From NCBI GenBank assembly GCA_009783565.1, contig WRDF01000005.1, positions 62,001 through 126,000 of the forward strand: a stretch of DNA of 64,000 bases, in the 5' to 3' direction. A model generated the notes under the pieces. It ran no database searches. It had not been told where the DNA came from and worked only from the letters and a program-made list of their open reading frames with translations. Origin of the DNA: Rikenellaceae bacterium. GTDB lineage: Bacteria > Bacteroidota > Bacteroidia > Bacteroidales > Rikenellaceae. Position numbers and translations under genes: made by a program. This document shows, piece by piece, positions 35,284 to 45,330 of this stretch; the first letter of the stretch is position 1; every line of letters starts with the position of its first letter.

Positions 35284-35411
35284 TATAAAGAGAAATTTAC
35301 GTCCCTAAAACATTTCGCTTACAAATGAAAGAGAGAAATTTGCAATCGATTTTTTTCGTTGTAAGTTATACCTGATTTTTGTAAATTATTGATTTTGAAG
35401 TAGTTGCCAAA

Positions 35412-35443
35412 TTTGCATGATCGAAAACCTTGTCTTAACTTTG
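35412..35443 (+). promoter_or_regulatory. Bacteroidota-type promoter for the AAA ATPase gene
   Basis: TTTG at 35412-35415 and TAACTTTG at 35436-35443 are 20 bases apart, matching the -33/-7 pattern of this phylum. A second -7 box, TATATTTG at 35474-35481, lies closer to the ATG (35498). Confidence 0.5.
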
Positions 35444-35497
35444 CATCAGATTCAAATATAAACGAAAAATATCTATATTTGCGCAAAACATTCTGCT

Positions 35498-36766
35498 ATG
35501 AACGAAAAAATAGCGCTTCTGCGAAAGTATAATTTATGGGATTCAAACGTCTCCGACTTGGGATATCGACGGAGTGAGTACTCCGACAAGATAGCCGGCT
35601 ATGTCGGCAACAGGCTTATCAAAGTGCTTGTAGGTCAGCGTCGTTCCGGCAAAAGCTATATTTTAAGACAGATCGCCAAGCAGCTTGTCGATAACGGCGC
35701 GAAACCTGAAAATACACTGTATATCAACCGAGAACTTGCCGAGTTCGATTTTCTGAAAACCTATAAAGATTTGGACGAGCTGGTAAAGTCGTACAGAAAA
35801 GAGCTGAAACCTGTCGGCAAGGTCTATATTTTTATAGATGAGGTGCAAATGATAGACGGTTGGGAAACGATTGTCAATTCGTATTCGCAGGATTTTGTCG
35901 AAAGCTATGAGATATTCATTAGCGGCTCGAACTCAAAGATGCTATCAGGCGAATTGGCAACGCTACTTTCCGGCAGATATGTCAAATTTGAGATATTCCC
36001 GTTCAGTTATTCCGAATATTTGGGGATTACTCAAAAAGAGAGCGGGCGGCAAAGCTATACGGAATATATGAACAGCGGCGGACTTCCCGAGCTTTTCATG
36101 CTGCAAAAACAGGAACTTAAACGTAATTATGTGTCTGCGTTAAAGGACACCGTATTGCTGCGTAACATTATTCAACGCTACAACATAAGAGACCCGCAAC
36201 TACTCGAAGATATCTTTGTCTTTTTGGTGAACAATGCCTCGAATTTTACTTCCATCGCCAACATAGTCAAGTATTTCAAAGGGCTGGGGCGCCGGACGAG
36301 TTATGATGCCGTTTCTGCCTATATAGGCTATATCGAAGATACGTTTCTTGTCCACCGCTGCAACAGATACGACATAAAAGGCAAAGATACGCTGTCGGGC
36401 AATGCCAAATTCTATATCAACGATTTAGCCTACAAGAATTATCTTTATCCGGGTTATGGATATGGGGTTGGCTACATGGTCGATAATTTGATCTACCTGG
36501 AACTATGTCGTGCAGGATTTGATGTATATGTCGGAAGTTTGCGGAATAAAGAGGTCGATTTTGTCGCCATCAAGGGCGACCGCGTCCTTTACGTTCAATG
36601 CGCCTATATATTGGTGGACAGGCAAACAATCGACCGGGAGTACTCCTCATTAGAGGCTATCGACGACAGTTTTGAAAAAATAGTCGTTTCACTTGACGAA
36701 ATTACCCTGCCATCAAAAGGCGGCATCAAGCATATTCAGGCATGGAGGCTTAGTGAGCTTTTGTAA
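35498..36766 (+). CDS. AAA-family ATPase with DUF4143 domain
   Basis: 422 residues. Walker A GQRRSGKS (46-53), Walker B IFIDEVQ (111-117), sensor-like ISGSNSKML (141-149), then the SGRYVKFEIFPFSYSEYL stretch that typifies the AAA_14/DUF4143 family. The C-terminal DUF4143 part (about 210-390) includes NKEVDFVAI, the nuclease-like E-V-D-F signature. These are orphan, often horizontally spread genes of unknown role. It has its own promoter and a strong terminator, so it is a self-contained unit next to the recombinase remnant. Confidence 0.85.
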   Translation: MNEKIALLRKYNLWDSNVSDLGYRRSEYSDKIAGYVGNRLIKVLVGQRRSGKSYILRQIAKQLVDNGAKPENTLYINRELAEFDFLKTYKDLDELVKSYRKELKPVGKVYIFIDEVQMIDGWETIVNSYSQDFVESYEIFISGSNSKMLSGELATLLSGRYVKFEIFPFSYSEYLGITQKESGRQSYTEYMNSGGLPELFMLQKQELKRNYVSALKDTVLLRNIIQRYNIRDPQLLEDIFVFLVNNASNFTSIANIVKYFKGLGRRTSYDAVSAYIGYIEDTFLVHRCNRYDIKGKDTLSGNAKFYINDLAYKNYLYPGYGYGVGYMVDNLIYLELCRAGFDVYVGSLRNKEVDFVAIKGDRVLYVQCAYILVDRQTIDREYSSLEAIDDSFEKIVVSLDEITLPSKGGIKHIQAWRLSELL

Positions 36767-36794
36767 TCCGTAATTGGTCTCGGCGCTGGGTGTT

Positions 36795-36843
36795 AAACAA
36801 AATCGCTAAGATATTGCTGTGCAATATCTTAGCGATTTTGTTT
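36795..36843. terminator. perfect 23-bp bidirectional terminator
   Basis: Left arm 36795-36817 and right arm 36821-36843 are exact complements around TGT, with a T-rich tail (TTTTATT) on the plus strand and T-rich arm end on the minus strand. It lies between the convergent ATPase and thioredoxin genes and can serve both. Confidence 0.85.
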
Positions 36844-36881
36844 TATTGGTAGAGCCGCATTGCAACAGGGTCGGGCTATTG

Positions 36882-37955
36882 TTATTGAAGTGCTTTTTCT
36901 AAATTTTCTAAACTTCCGGCATAACTTTTGAAGGCAGCTGCCTGTTCGGTCAGAAACTTCCTTATTTTAGCTTTTTGCTCTTCGGGCAGATCTTTAACTT
37001 TCGGATTTTGAAATACATTCCTTGCCATAAAGTAAGTGTCGCGATCTAATCCCCGGGCCATGCTTATGGCGGAAAAGTAATCGGCTGCCGCTCCATAGTC
37101 GTCATCGTTTATCATCAGTGCAATCCTTCCAATATATGCCATATTCGGCCATCTGGGGTTGCTTACTATTGCGAGAATCTGCGCTGCTTTTTCTATATCC
37201 TGCTTCGGCATTTTCCTCTGTCCTCTTACCACGGGATTGAGATATTCCACATAAATACCCCTGATTAAATCGTTTATTTTATATGCGCCCAAACGCCATT
37301 CGGCCTCCGGTCTATTCAACAGGATATCGTCAATAACCGGATCGGATATGGGCAGGTTGACCATGGCGGTTCTCAACAACTCCTCATTGTACTTGTGCGA
37401 CGGCCGCAGGAAATAAATTTCTCGTATAATATCGTGCGCCTCATCGTTGTAACCGGCATTTTTCAGGTGGCTCATATATTCCAACCCGTTCTCCAGATTT
37501 TTATTCTGCATATAATTCTCTCTGGATTTGTCCAATATATCCGGATCCGTCACCGGGCGGAATTGGGCTATGAATGACCTTATATCCCTTTCGAATCCTA
37601 TCTGCTTTTTCAGCACTTCGCCGTCACCGTTAAGCACCAGGAAAGTAGGGTATACGGTGGCTCCGTACTTCTTCGCTATTTCGGGACCACCCTCATCATT
37701 TACAACATCTATTTTGAAGCTGACGAAACGAGGGTTGAAAAAATCGCCTGCTTCTTTAGTCGTGAAGAGATTTTTTTGCACCCATATACATGGTCCACAC
37801 CCTTGGTAGTAACAGTCAAGAAATACCAATTTATTCTCACTTTTAGCCTTCGCGATGACCTGCTCCAGCGTTAACCCTTGTTCGAATATTATTCCCTGAG
37901 AGTAGCAGTTTAGGCTTATTGTTACGGCCGCCAACAACATCAGTAATTTTTTCAT
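36882..37955 (-). CDS. secreted thioredoxin-family protein (locus 2)
   Basis: 357 residues. Signal peptide 1-19 (ending in CYSQ), thioredoxin domain with DCYYQGCGPC (C53, C56) and VYPTFLVLNGDGE, then a long helical tail. It is a paralogue of the thioredoxin that closes locus 1. It is the last gene of the second Sus-linked locus, 26 bases from the PKD-like gene. Inferred periplasmic thiol oxidoreductase acting with the uptake system. Confidence 0.85.
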   Translation of the reverse strand: MKKLLMLLAAVTISLNCYSQGIIFEQGLTLEQVIAKAKSENKLVFLDCYYQGCGPCIWVQKNLFTTKEAGDFFNPRFVSFKIDVVNDEGGPEIAKKYGATVYPTFLVLNGDGEVLKKQIGFERDIRSFIAQFRPVTDPDILDKSRENYMQNKNLENGLEYMSHLKNAGYNDEAHDIIREIYFLRPSHKYNEELLRTAMVNLPISDPVIDDILLNRPEAEWRLGAYKINDLIRGIYVEYLNPVVRGQRKMPKQDIEKAAQILAIVSNPRWPNMAYIGRIALMINDDDYGAAADYFSAISMARGLDRDTYFMARNVFQNPKVKDLPEEQKAKIRKFLTEQAAAFKSYAGSLENLEKALQ

Positions 37956-37981
37956 ACTTTTAATGTTTGGTCGTTCGATGA

Positions 37982-39562
37982 TTACATTGATTTCAGATTA
38001 ACGTCATAAATGCGTCCAAAACCGGTGAACGTTCTATGCGACTCGGCTTGCCCCGTCATGTTATCGATCATTATTGCATGGAGTGTACCGACGCCATTTT
38101 CGTAAGTACCTACAAGCATCATTCTGTTGGCGCGATGATAAGCAGATATGCCTGTAAATACAGGAGACTTTAGAATCTTCATCATTGTAATTTCTCCGGT
38201 GAACGGAACCTGTTCAGCGCCCACCATCAGTTTCCGTGCGTCGCTCGTCCCGCTTTCCCGCAGTACGGCATACTGATAAACAGCCGTGCTTGTGGCATAG
38301 TAGCAAGTACTGCTGTTCGCACCGACTGCGTGGAATTTTGCCGATTCAAATTCCGGAAGCCGCGATATATTGTATTTGGCAACCGCGAAAGCGTTTGCGT
38401 CTGACGTATTTGCTGCATTGAAATTGATTTCGCCAAGAAATATGGTCCCATCATCTTCCTGGAATACGCCAAGATGATTACCACTCGCACCTATTCCGAT
38501 GTTGTCGAGATAGAGCAAATCCGCCTGCATATTTGCCGGATTGAACGGTCCCCAGCCGGCAGAATTAATGATAGTGGGGGCGACCTCGCCAACAGTTGTA
38601 AGACTGGCACGTATAAAACCTCTTGTGTTCTCGTCGAAAATCAAGCCCTGCAGATTCTGATTCACTATAAAACTGTGTTTTGAGGCTTTTAGGTTCGGCC
38701 TTCCGGTAAAAACTTTTGGTATAGAGAATCTGGAATTCGCTAAGCCGGTTGAAACAAATAAAACACCGTCATCTATAACGCATCTGTTGTTGTTGTTGTA
38801 GAATTGGATTTTTTGCAGATTGCCATTATTCAAGGAAGGCGAAGTTGGAGTTGAATAGAACAAATCCATATAATCGCCTTTTTTCACCATACCTTCCGCT
38901 CCTGCAAACAGCGCTGCCTGATCAGTTCTTATAAAAATATTGCACGTTTCGATTGGTACTACTCCGCCAGTCATGTGCTGCTGTATTATAAAAACTCCCC
39001 TGCCCGGTATTTTTGCTCCGTTGACAGAAGAATAACTGTTATAGACAATTCTTTCCTCGATCTGAGCATTGGCACTTACAAGGAAATGGCGGTCCATGAT
39101 AATTCCTATATCGCTTTCGGTATCGTTGCCGTGCAGCACCATAAGACCCAGATCACCGCCGCTGATAGTAATGGTAATCAGCGAAGAGTACATGCTATGG
39201 GTATGGCCGTCAATCTCCCTCGATACTCTAAGCCTGACACTATAACTCCCGAATGTAGGGAAATAATTATCAGGTCTTATAATGAAGTCGAAATCCCTAC
39301 CCTCGCCGAATTCTCTAAACCGGCTGTTTTCATCGAATATTTCCCACATGTACTTCAGTTCGGATTCGGGAACATCGGAAGTAACCGTTACGGGAATTAT
39401 GAGATGCTGACCCATTTGAACCAGATATGTGTGAATACCTGATGAAACAGTAACGACAACATTCCCGATATCGGTGTAGTCGTAGTTGCCCTTGTCTTTA
39501 TAGCAGCCGGTTGAGCCAAATGTCATAGCTGCCAAAATCATATAACAAAATATCTTTTTCAT
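37982..39562 (-). CDS. PKD-like family lipoprotein (locus 2)
   Basis: 526 residues from the ATG at 39562; an in-frame TTG three codons earlier is less likely. Lipobox STGC (C20) followed by YKDKGNYDYTD, the family opening. A PKD-like domain follows (ESELKYMWEIFDENS), then a beta-rich region. It has the same position as the PKD-like gene in locus 1, but the large domain differs enough to suggest different ligands. Starts 14 bases downstream of the DUF4843 gene. Confidence 0.8.
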   Translation of the reverse strand: MKKIFCYMILAAMTFGSTGCYKDKGNYDYTDIGNVVVTVSSGIHTYLVQMGQHLIIPVTVTSDVPESELKYMWEIFDENSRFREFGEGRDFDFIIRPDNYFPTFGSYSVRLRVSREIDGHTHSMYSSLITITISGGDLGLMVLHGNDTESDIGIIMDRHFLVSANAQIEERIVYNSYSSVNGAKIPGRGVFIIQQHMTGGVVPIETCNIFIRTDQAALFAGAEGMVKKGDYMDLFYSTPTSPSLNNGNLQKIQFYNNNNRCVIDDGVLFVSTGLANSRFSIPKVFTGRPNLKASKHSFIVNQNLQGLIFDENTRGFIRASLTTVGEVAPTIINSAGWGPFNPANMQADLLYLDNIGIGASGNHLGVFQEDDGTIFLGEINFNAANTSDANAFAVAKYNISRLPEFESAKFHAVGANSSTCYYATSTAVYQYAVLRESGTSDARKLMVGAEQVPFTGEITMMKILKSPVFTGISAYHRANRMMLVGTYENGVGTLHAIMIDNMTGQAESHRTFTGFGRIYDVNLKSM

Positions 39563-39576
39563 CTTGATCAAAGTTT

Positions 39577-40293
39577 TTAATATCCTGGTAAAAATCGCAC
39601 TTCAGTACCGTCATCCGGATACCTGATATCATGTTCCTCGCAATAGTTATTCAGTAACAACCGATATAGATTCCATGCGACAGTGTCGGCGCGGGGATTT
39701 TCCATACTTCCGAGAACTATTTGGAGTATCTGCATCTTGATTACATGGTATCTGCCAAAATAGAACTCCGACATAGCATCTGTACCCCACCAACTTGGCC
39801 TCTCTATACCATTGTAAAACGTGATGTGGCGCGTAGAGGCTACGTTTTCCATATTTCTGTTGTAGAGCGCCATATCTGCGATTAAATCGTTAGAGCCTTT
39901 CAACTTGATGGTTATCGTATCGCGATCCGTATCTAAATTCGGCGTCCGCCACAATCTGATCTCTATATTGGCAGTACTCTCATTGGCTTTCAATATGGAA
40001 GGCTGGATAATCTCGTATCTTGTCTGGGAATGCCCTGCATTTTTCAATACCTCTACATAAAATACACGGTCGTGGCCGACAAGATTGCCGGCGAGATTAA
40101 CCTCAACAGTGAAAATTGCCGATTCCACCGTGGGATCGGGTAGCGTGGCAAATCCGAAGCGCGATATATCGGTAGAATTTACAAAATATACGCAGTCGGT
40201 CGGCTCCCAGGTCATAACTTTTTCCGTTTGACATGCAGACAGTAGCGTCGCTACGGAAAGAGCCGTTAAAATTCCTTTAATCGTTGTTTTCAT
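39577..40293 (-). CDS. DUF4843-family lipoprotein (locus 2)
   Basis: 238 residues from the ATG at 40293 (MKTTIKGIL); another in-frame ATG four codons earlier at 40305 is also possible. Lipobox LSAC (C21). TDCVYFVNSTDISRFG and a beta-sandwich pattern, then a conserved-type C-terminal WGTDAMSEFYFGRYHVIKM. Positioned directly after the susD stop. Accessory surface protein by analogy with locus 1. Confidence 0.75.
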   Translation of the reverse strand: MKTTIKGILTALSVATLLSACQTEKVMTWEPTDCVYFVNSTDISRFGFATLPDPTVESAIFTVEVNLAGNLVGHDRVFYVEVLKNAGHSQTRYEIIQPSILKANESTANIEIRLWRTPNLDTDRDTITIKLKGSNDLIADMALYNRNMENVASTRHITFYNGIERPSWWGTDAMSEFYFGRYHVIKMQILQIVLGSMENPRADTVAWNLYRLLLNNYCEEHDIRYPDDGTEVRFLPGY

Positions 40294-40305
40294 ATTCGTT
40301 TGCAT

Positions 40306-41793
40306 TTATAGTTCACGGTTTCCATAGAGGATTTCATTTTCCGGATATGGGAATATATATGCCTCCAATCCTCTGTTGAACGTCATATTGGTAATGGCAG
40401 GGGATTGCTGTCGCTTATACCAAAACCACAACTGTCCTTCGCCTGTAAATTCCTTGCGGTACTCCGTGTATATCTCATTGAGCAGTGTTTGCTGGTTGTT
40501 CACATTGGTTAACGGCATGGTGGTATATCCGCGCTGGCGGCGTACGATTTCGAGGTATTCCAAACCATCCTCCCAATTGTCTGCACATTCCGCTACAATG
40601 TAATACATCTCCGAAATGCGGATCAGCGGCATACGGTATTTGAAATGGGAAGAAACCATGGCGGGTTGGTAAAATTTGGAAAGCATAAACTCGTTGGCGG
40701 AATGCATGGTGTACATATACCTGAACCTCGGGTCAACTCCCTGGTCATTTGTGGCGAACATATTCCGCATTGATGTCAGTCTTAGATTAGTTCCATCGCT
40801 TACCGGTATGTTATTCAGGAAACCTGATATCAGGTTATCCATATTCATTACATTGAGTGCAAAAATATGCTCCGTGGCAAAAGTCCTGTCCTGGTTAGTT
40901 CCCGATCCGAGTTCGATAGAAGTAAGGTTGGTTGTAAGTACCCATGGGAATCGGGTTGGCTGGTCGTCAATTACTTCGAGTGCCGTTCTCAGGGCATTTT
41001 CTTTATCGCCTTTCCAGAGATATACCCTTGCCAGCGTCGCTTTTGCCGCATAATAATTAAAGTGGAAGCGGCGGTTGTGCCATGCACTTATGTTACCAGA
41101 AGTACTTGATGCCAATACATGTGGGGGCGTGGTACCCAAGCGCATCGGATCGTTTTCGAGTAGCCTCACAGCCTCTTCGAGTTGGGATATAATAACACTC
41201 ATCATCTCTTCGCCGGTAAGCAGGGGCGTTACGAGTGGTGTCAGTTTTACGACATAAGGCAGTATTTCCTGATCTTTACTCTTTTCATATACATCGGCAA
41301 ACATGCGGTAGAGCTCGAAATGGAGGAAAGCACGCAGGCCGATAGCTTCGCCTTTGATTACAGAATAATTATCTTCAGTGAAAAGATACCTGTTGTCATC
41401 TATGTTTTCAAGTATTGAGTTGATGCCTGCAATAACATTATAGAGCCCCGACCAGAATTGCTCCAGCATTCTGACAGCATCAGTGCTTACAGAAGAGCCA
41501 CCTGATTCAACGTATGCATATTCTTTTATACCGTTGTACATTGCGGGAAGAGTGAGGGCTGTGTAATTCCCTGCCAGTACGTCCATAGCGCCCCATGTCA
41601 TTTCACGGCCATAAAGAGAAGCGCGGCACATTCGTGCATAAATACCTGCAATGGCTTCGCCATACCCCTTTTCGGAAGAGAGAAGTTCCTCCCTGTCTAA
41701 CTGTGTAGAGGGTTTCACATCAAGCCAGTCGCTGCACGAGACGAAGGTTAGCGTCGCCGTGAAACAAATCAGTAAAGAAATATGTTTCTTCAT
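40306..41793 (-). CDS. SusD/RagB-type surface lipoprotein (locus 2)
   Basis: 495 residues. Lipobox FVSC (C20) then SDWLDVKPSTQLDREEL. GYGEAIAGIYARMCRASLYG, KGEAIGLRAFLHFELYRMF and YRKEFTGEGQLWFWYKRQQ are standard SusD features and align with the locus 1 SusD. It lies 20 bases after the SusC stop. Confidence 0.95.
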   Translation of the reverse strand: MKKHISLLICFTATLTFVSCSDWLDVKPSTQLDREELLSSEKGYGEAIAGIYARMCRASLYGREMTWGAMDVLAGNYTALTLPAMYNGIKEYAYVESGGSSVSTDAVRMLEQFWSGLYNVIAGINSILENIDDNRYLFTEDNYSVIKGEAIGLRAFLHFELYRMFADVYEKSKDQEILPYVVKLTPLVTPLLTGEEMMSVIISQLEEAVRLLENDPMRLGTTPPHVLASSTSGNISAWHNRRFHFNYYAAKATLARVYLWKGDKENALRTALEVIDDQPTRFPWVLTTNLTSIELGSGTNQDRTFATEHIFALNVMNMDNLISGFLNNIPVSDGTNLRLTSMRNMFATNDQGVDPRFRYMYTMHSANEFMLSKFYQPAMVSSHFKYRMPLIRISEMYYIVAECADNWEDGLEYLEIVRRQRGYTTMPLTNVNNQQTLLNEIYTEYRKEFTGEGQLWFWYKRQQSPAITNMTFNRGLEAYIFPYPENEILYGNREL

Positions 41794-41813
41794 TTTGTGT
41801 CGTTTTTAATTGG

Positions 41814-44800
41814 TTAAAATGTGGCTTGCAACGAAAACGAGAAGTTGCGCGCAAAAGGATAGCTTGTGCCTCTTTCGATCTCGATGGACGAAAAACGGAA
41901 AAGTTCGTTCATATAGAATTGAACCCTCAACCGCTCTATACCGACCTTCGTAAGCGCCCTGAGATTCCGGAAATCGTAACCCGCATTCACAGAAGAGATA
42001 TAAAGCTCATTGTCTTTCATTATGAAACGGGATGTTGGTCTGGTAGGTTGTCCACCGGTGAAAGCCATCTGGGAAATGTAAAGTCTGGTAAAAGACGCTG
42101 CTTCGCCGGGGTTATTCCAACTTTGCAGTATCCTGCGGTCAAGGTTGTGTTCGGCATAAACATTTTCAACTTTATCCACAAGCGTAGTGTTGTACCTGTC
42201 GCCGCCGAATTTGTAGCTTGCCGAAACCGCAAATGTGAAACCTTTGTAGCCTGCACTTAGGTTGATGTTGCCTCTAAGTGTAGGTGCGGTGTTGCCTATC
42301 ACGACCTGATTGAGCGCCGACCAGGCTCTGACTAAGTTACCGTCGAGGTCGTAAAATACCTCATCTCCCGTTATCGGATTAACGCCTGCCGAGCGCACAC
42401 CCCAGATTGCGGTCATAGACTGCCCTTCGTAGTAAAGCGTAGACGGGCGGGTATATTGTTTTCTGAGCTCATCGTTGATAATATAAGTGGCAGGGGCGGT
42501 TGCTGTTTTATCTGCATTTTGTGTATTGTTGCGATGTTCAAACGTGTCGGATATCTCTTTTATCCTGTTTCTATTGTGCATTCCGGAGACTGAGACTGTA
42601 AACCAGCCGCGCTTATTGGAATCACGCCACAATCGAAGCGCCAGATTTGTTTCGAATCCCCTGTTCTCAATTTTCCCGAGATTCTCCATGAAAGTAGAGA
42701 AACCTGTTGAGGGAGGAATGGCTACATTAATCAGCATGTCGTCAGTAATTCCTGTAAAATAGTCGAACGTGGCGGTTATCATACCATTAAGGAGCACGAA
42801 GTCAGTACCTATATTGTAGTCGAATACGCGCTGCCATTTAAGGTTATCGTTAGGCAGGCCAAGGATAAATGGGCCATATCTGCCGTCGTAAGTGTGCTCG
42901 GAGTATTCATATCTCGCCCTTGCCATATATGGGTCGAAATTCTGCGAACCCGTGTATCCGACTGAGCCACGAATCTTAAACCTGTCAAGCCACTCGACAT
43001 CCTTTGCAAAAGCCTCTTTATGAATGTTCCATCCGAGCCCCAACGACCAGAAAAGCCCCCATTTGTTATTGGCGCCAAACATTGAAGAGGCACTGGAACG
43101 CGTCGAAACGTCGAAAAGATAACGGTCGTCGAAAGAGTAGTTTAATGCCCCCACAACGCCTACCTCTCTACGGTTATTACTTGAACCGCTGGGACGAGAA
43201 CCGGTCAGCCATTGAGCGCCGAAAGATATATTATCGGCATTGTCGTTACCGAATCCTTCAGCGGTGAAACGATAACTTTCACTTTCCTGTGACGATATGT
43301 TCCATCTCGCATTGGCAAAGAACATGTGCTTGCCGAAAGATTTACTATAATTCACACCGAAGTCAGCCTGATAAGATGTGGACGCGCCGTACCCTTTTGT
43401 ATAACGCCCTTTGCGGTTACTGTCTCTCTCGTCGTAATTTATAAACATACTGTGACTCGCCGGATAAAAAAGATCCGATTCGTTTGTATGGTTTGTATAA
43501 TTGAAACGGCCGATGAGCCTGAGGGTTGATAAAACTTTCCATTCCGCCTGGAAGTTGTTGCGCAATTCTTTATACGATGAAGAGTTTTTCCCGTTTAGCG
43601 TAGCGTTGTAGAGCGGGTTATGTCTCGTATTGCCATGCCACCCCCGATAGGTCATTATCAGATTACCATCATCATCATACGGTGCCCAGTAGGGGTTCAG
43701 TCTCGTATATTCGTCAAAAGTGCCGTAAGGTGAATTATTGGCATTATTATGCACAACCCCGAGTGAATTACGGAAAACCAAATTTTTATAGGTATATGCA
43801 AGGTTCACGTTACCGGAGAAAGTATTTCTGTCTGATCCTTTCATTACGCCGACAGTATTGTTGTAGCCGAGGCCGATACCGTAAAGCATCCGCTCATCGC
43901 CTCCTTCAAGATTGAACGAATGTTTATGGCCAATCCCTGTTTGCAACGGCTGGCTTAGCCAGTAGGTATCAACACCATTTAAAACATTACGCAGTAGTGC
44001 GTTGTATTCACGATCCAATGCCTGCTGCACGATGGGGGTTCCGCTATTTCCGGTACCGATATACACACCGCGCGATCTCTCAAATTCGAGTTTTTCGGCA
44101 GCGTTCATAAGGTTGTAACCCGTCAGGTCGGGAGCCTCTATATCAAGCGAACCAGAATAAGAAACCCTCAGCCTTCCGGGCGTGGGACGTATTGTAGTGA
44201 TAACCACAACTCCGTTACCGGCCTTGGAGCCGTAGATAGCCTTCGCCGCGGCATCTTTGAGGATAGTGATGCTCTCCACGCGGTTCATATCGAGGTCAAA
44301 TATCATTTGAAGCGAGGCTTCGAAACCGTCGAGAATAAAGAGCGGCTGGTTGGGGTTGCCCGAATACTCACCCTGCAAATCGGCGAAAGAACTTTGGCCG
44401 CGCAGCATTATTTCAGGCATCCGGTTGGGGTCCGAGCCGAATTCGAGGCTTTCCATTATCATAAACGAAGGGTCGAGATTGGAAAGGCTGCGCAGTACAT
44501 TCTGGTTGCCGACCGTCAATAACTCCTCGCGCGTAAAAACTGACGATGATCCCGTAAAGCTCTCGGCACGGCGGTCGAACATACCGGTTACCACCACCTG
44601 CTGGATTTCTTCCACGCTGTCTTCCATGCGAACGTCGATCACCCGCTGGCCGGTATATGGTATTTCGACGCTCTTCCTGCCGAGGTAAGAGTATACCAGT
44701 ACGTCGCCCTGCCAGGCCGTTATCGTATATCTGCCGTCTGCTCCGGTTATCGTACCCCTGCCCGAGTTCTTAACGGCGACGGTAACGCCGGCAAGAGGTT

Positions 44801-45239
44801 GTCCGGCCATCCCACAGACGATGGTGCCGCTTACAGTAGTGGGGGGAGTAGCCTGAGCAGGCTGCTGCCCGACCAACGCCCTGCTTATCGCAACAGATTG
44901 TCCCTGAATAGAATATTCAAAGCCGTTTTTCACAAGCACCGCATCGAGAATGGTTTCCATAGACGCATCATTGAGTTGTACAGACACCCGCTGACCTGGG
45001 GATATTACGCCTTCCCGATAAACAAACAGATATCCGGTGCGGGCTCTCAGATCTTCCAATACGGAAATTATCGTACTGTTCTCGTAGTTCACGTCCAACT
45101 TGGCTTGCTGCGAAAACGACGGGTTAGCATACACCTGTACGGTACAGCATAGTAGTAAAACAAACTTGATTTTCATCACCAAAGGGATTTTACGCCATTT
45201 CCCGGATTGGGAATGACGCATCTTGTAGATTTTTTTCAT
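41814..45239 (-). CDS. SusC/RagA-type TonB-dependent transporter with STN domain (locus 2)
   Basis: 1141 residues from the ATG at 45239, the same length as the locus 1 SusC; an upstream in-frame start would add a non-conserved stretch. STN domain about 48-120 (LEDLRARTGYLFVYREGVIS, LVKNGFEYSI), carboxypeptidase-regulatory-like domain about 135-207 (GQPLAGVTVAVKNSGRGTIT), plug opening VVVTGMFDRRAESFTG, barrel ending FARNFSFSLQATF. The plug openings of both SusC proteins share FDRR-x2-SFTGSS, so they are paralogues. Confidence 0.95.
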   Translation of the reverse strand: MKKIYKMRHSQSGKWRKIPLVMKIKFVLLLCCTVQVYANPSFSQQAKLDVNYENSTIISVLEDLRARTGYLFVYREGVISPGQRVSVQLNDASMETILDAVLVKNGFEYSIQGQSVAISRALVGQQPAQATPPTTVSGTIVCGMAGQPLAGVTVAVKNSGRGTITGADGRYTITAWQGDVLVYSYLGRKSVEIPYTGQRVIDVRMEDSVEEIQQVVVTGMFDRRAESFTGSSSVFTREELLTVGNQNVLRSLSNLDPSFMIMESLEFGSDPNRMPEIMLRGQSSFADLQGEYSGNPNQPLFILDGFEASLQMIFDLDMNRVESITILKDAAAKAIYGSKAGNGVVVITTIRPTPGRLRVSYSGSLDIEAPDLTGYNLMNAAEKLEFERSRGVYIGTGNSGTPIVQQALDREYNALLRNVLNGVDTYWLSQPLQTGIGHKHSFNLEGGDERMLYGIGLGYNNTVGVMKGSDRNTFSGNVNLAYTYKNLVFRNSLGVVHNNANNSPYGTFDEYTRLNPYWAPYDDDGNLIMTYRGWHGNTRHNPLYNATLNGKNSSSYKELRNNFQAEWKVLSTLRLIGRFNYTNHTNESDLFYPASHSMFINYDERDSNRKGRYTKGYGASTSYQADFGVNYSKSFGKHMFFANARWNISSQESESYRFTAEGFGNDNADNISFGAQWLTGSRPSGSSNNRREVGVVGALNYSFDDRYLFDVSTRSSASSMFGANNKWGLFWSLGLGWNIHKEAFAKDVEWLDRFKIRGSVGYTGSQNFDPYMARARYEYSEHTYDGRYGPFILGLPNDNLKWQRVFDYNIGTDFVLLNGMITATFDYFTGITDDMLINVAIPPSTGFSTFMENLGKIENRGFETNLALRLWRDSNKRGWFTVSVSGMHNRNRIKEISDTFEHRNNTQNADKTATAPATYIINDELRKQYTRPSTLYYEGQSMTAIWGVRSAGVNPITGDEVFYDLDGNLVRAWSALNQVVIGNTAPTLRGNINLSAGYKGFTFAVSASYKFGGDRYNTTLVDKVENVYAEHNLDRRILQSWNNPGEAASFTRLYISQMAFTGGQPTRPTSRFIMKDNELYISSVNAGYDFRNLRALTKVGIERLRVQFYMNELFRFSSIEIERGTSYPFARNFSFSLQATF

Positions 45240-45330
45240 ACTTTTGAAATGGATTTGTAGTTTAACGTCTGGTGCTAACAGACAAATTGCAATTTCAGGT
45301 GGGGGAATTGACCGTTCCTCCACTTTTTGT

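Noticed and set aside
35498-36766. Antiphage defence gene
   Set aside because: The AAA/DUF4143 ATPase is on an accessory island, but it is alone, with no partner effector or known defence neighbour, so no defence role is claimed.
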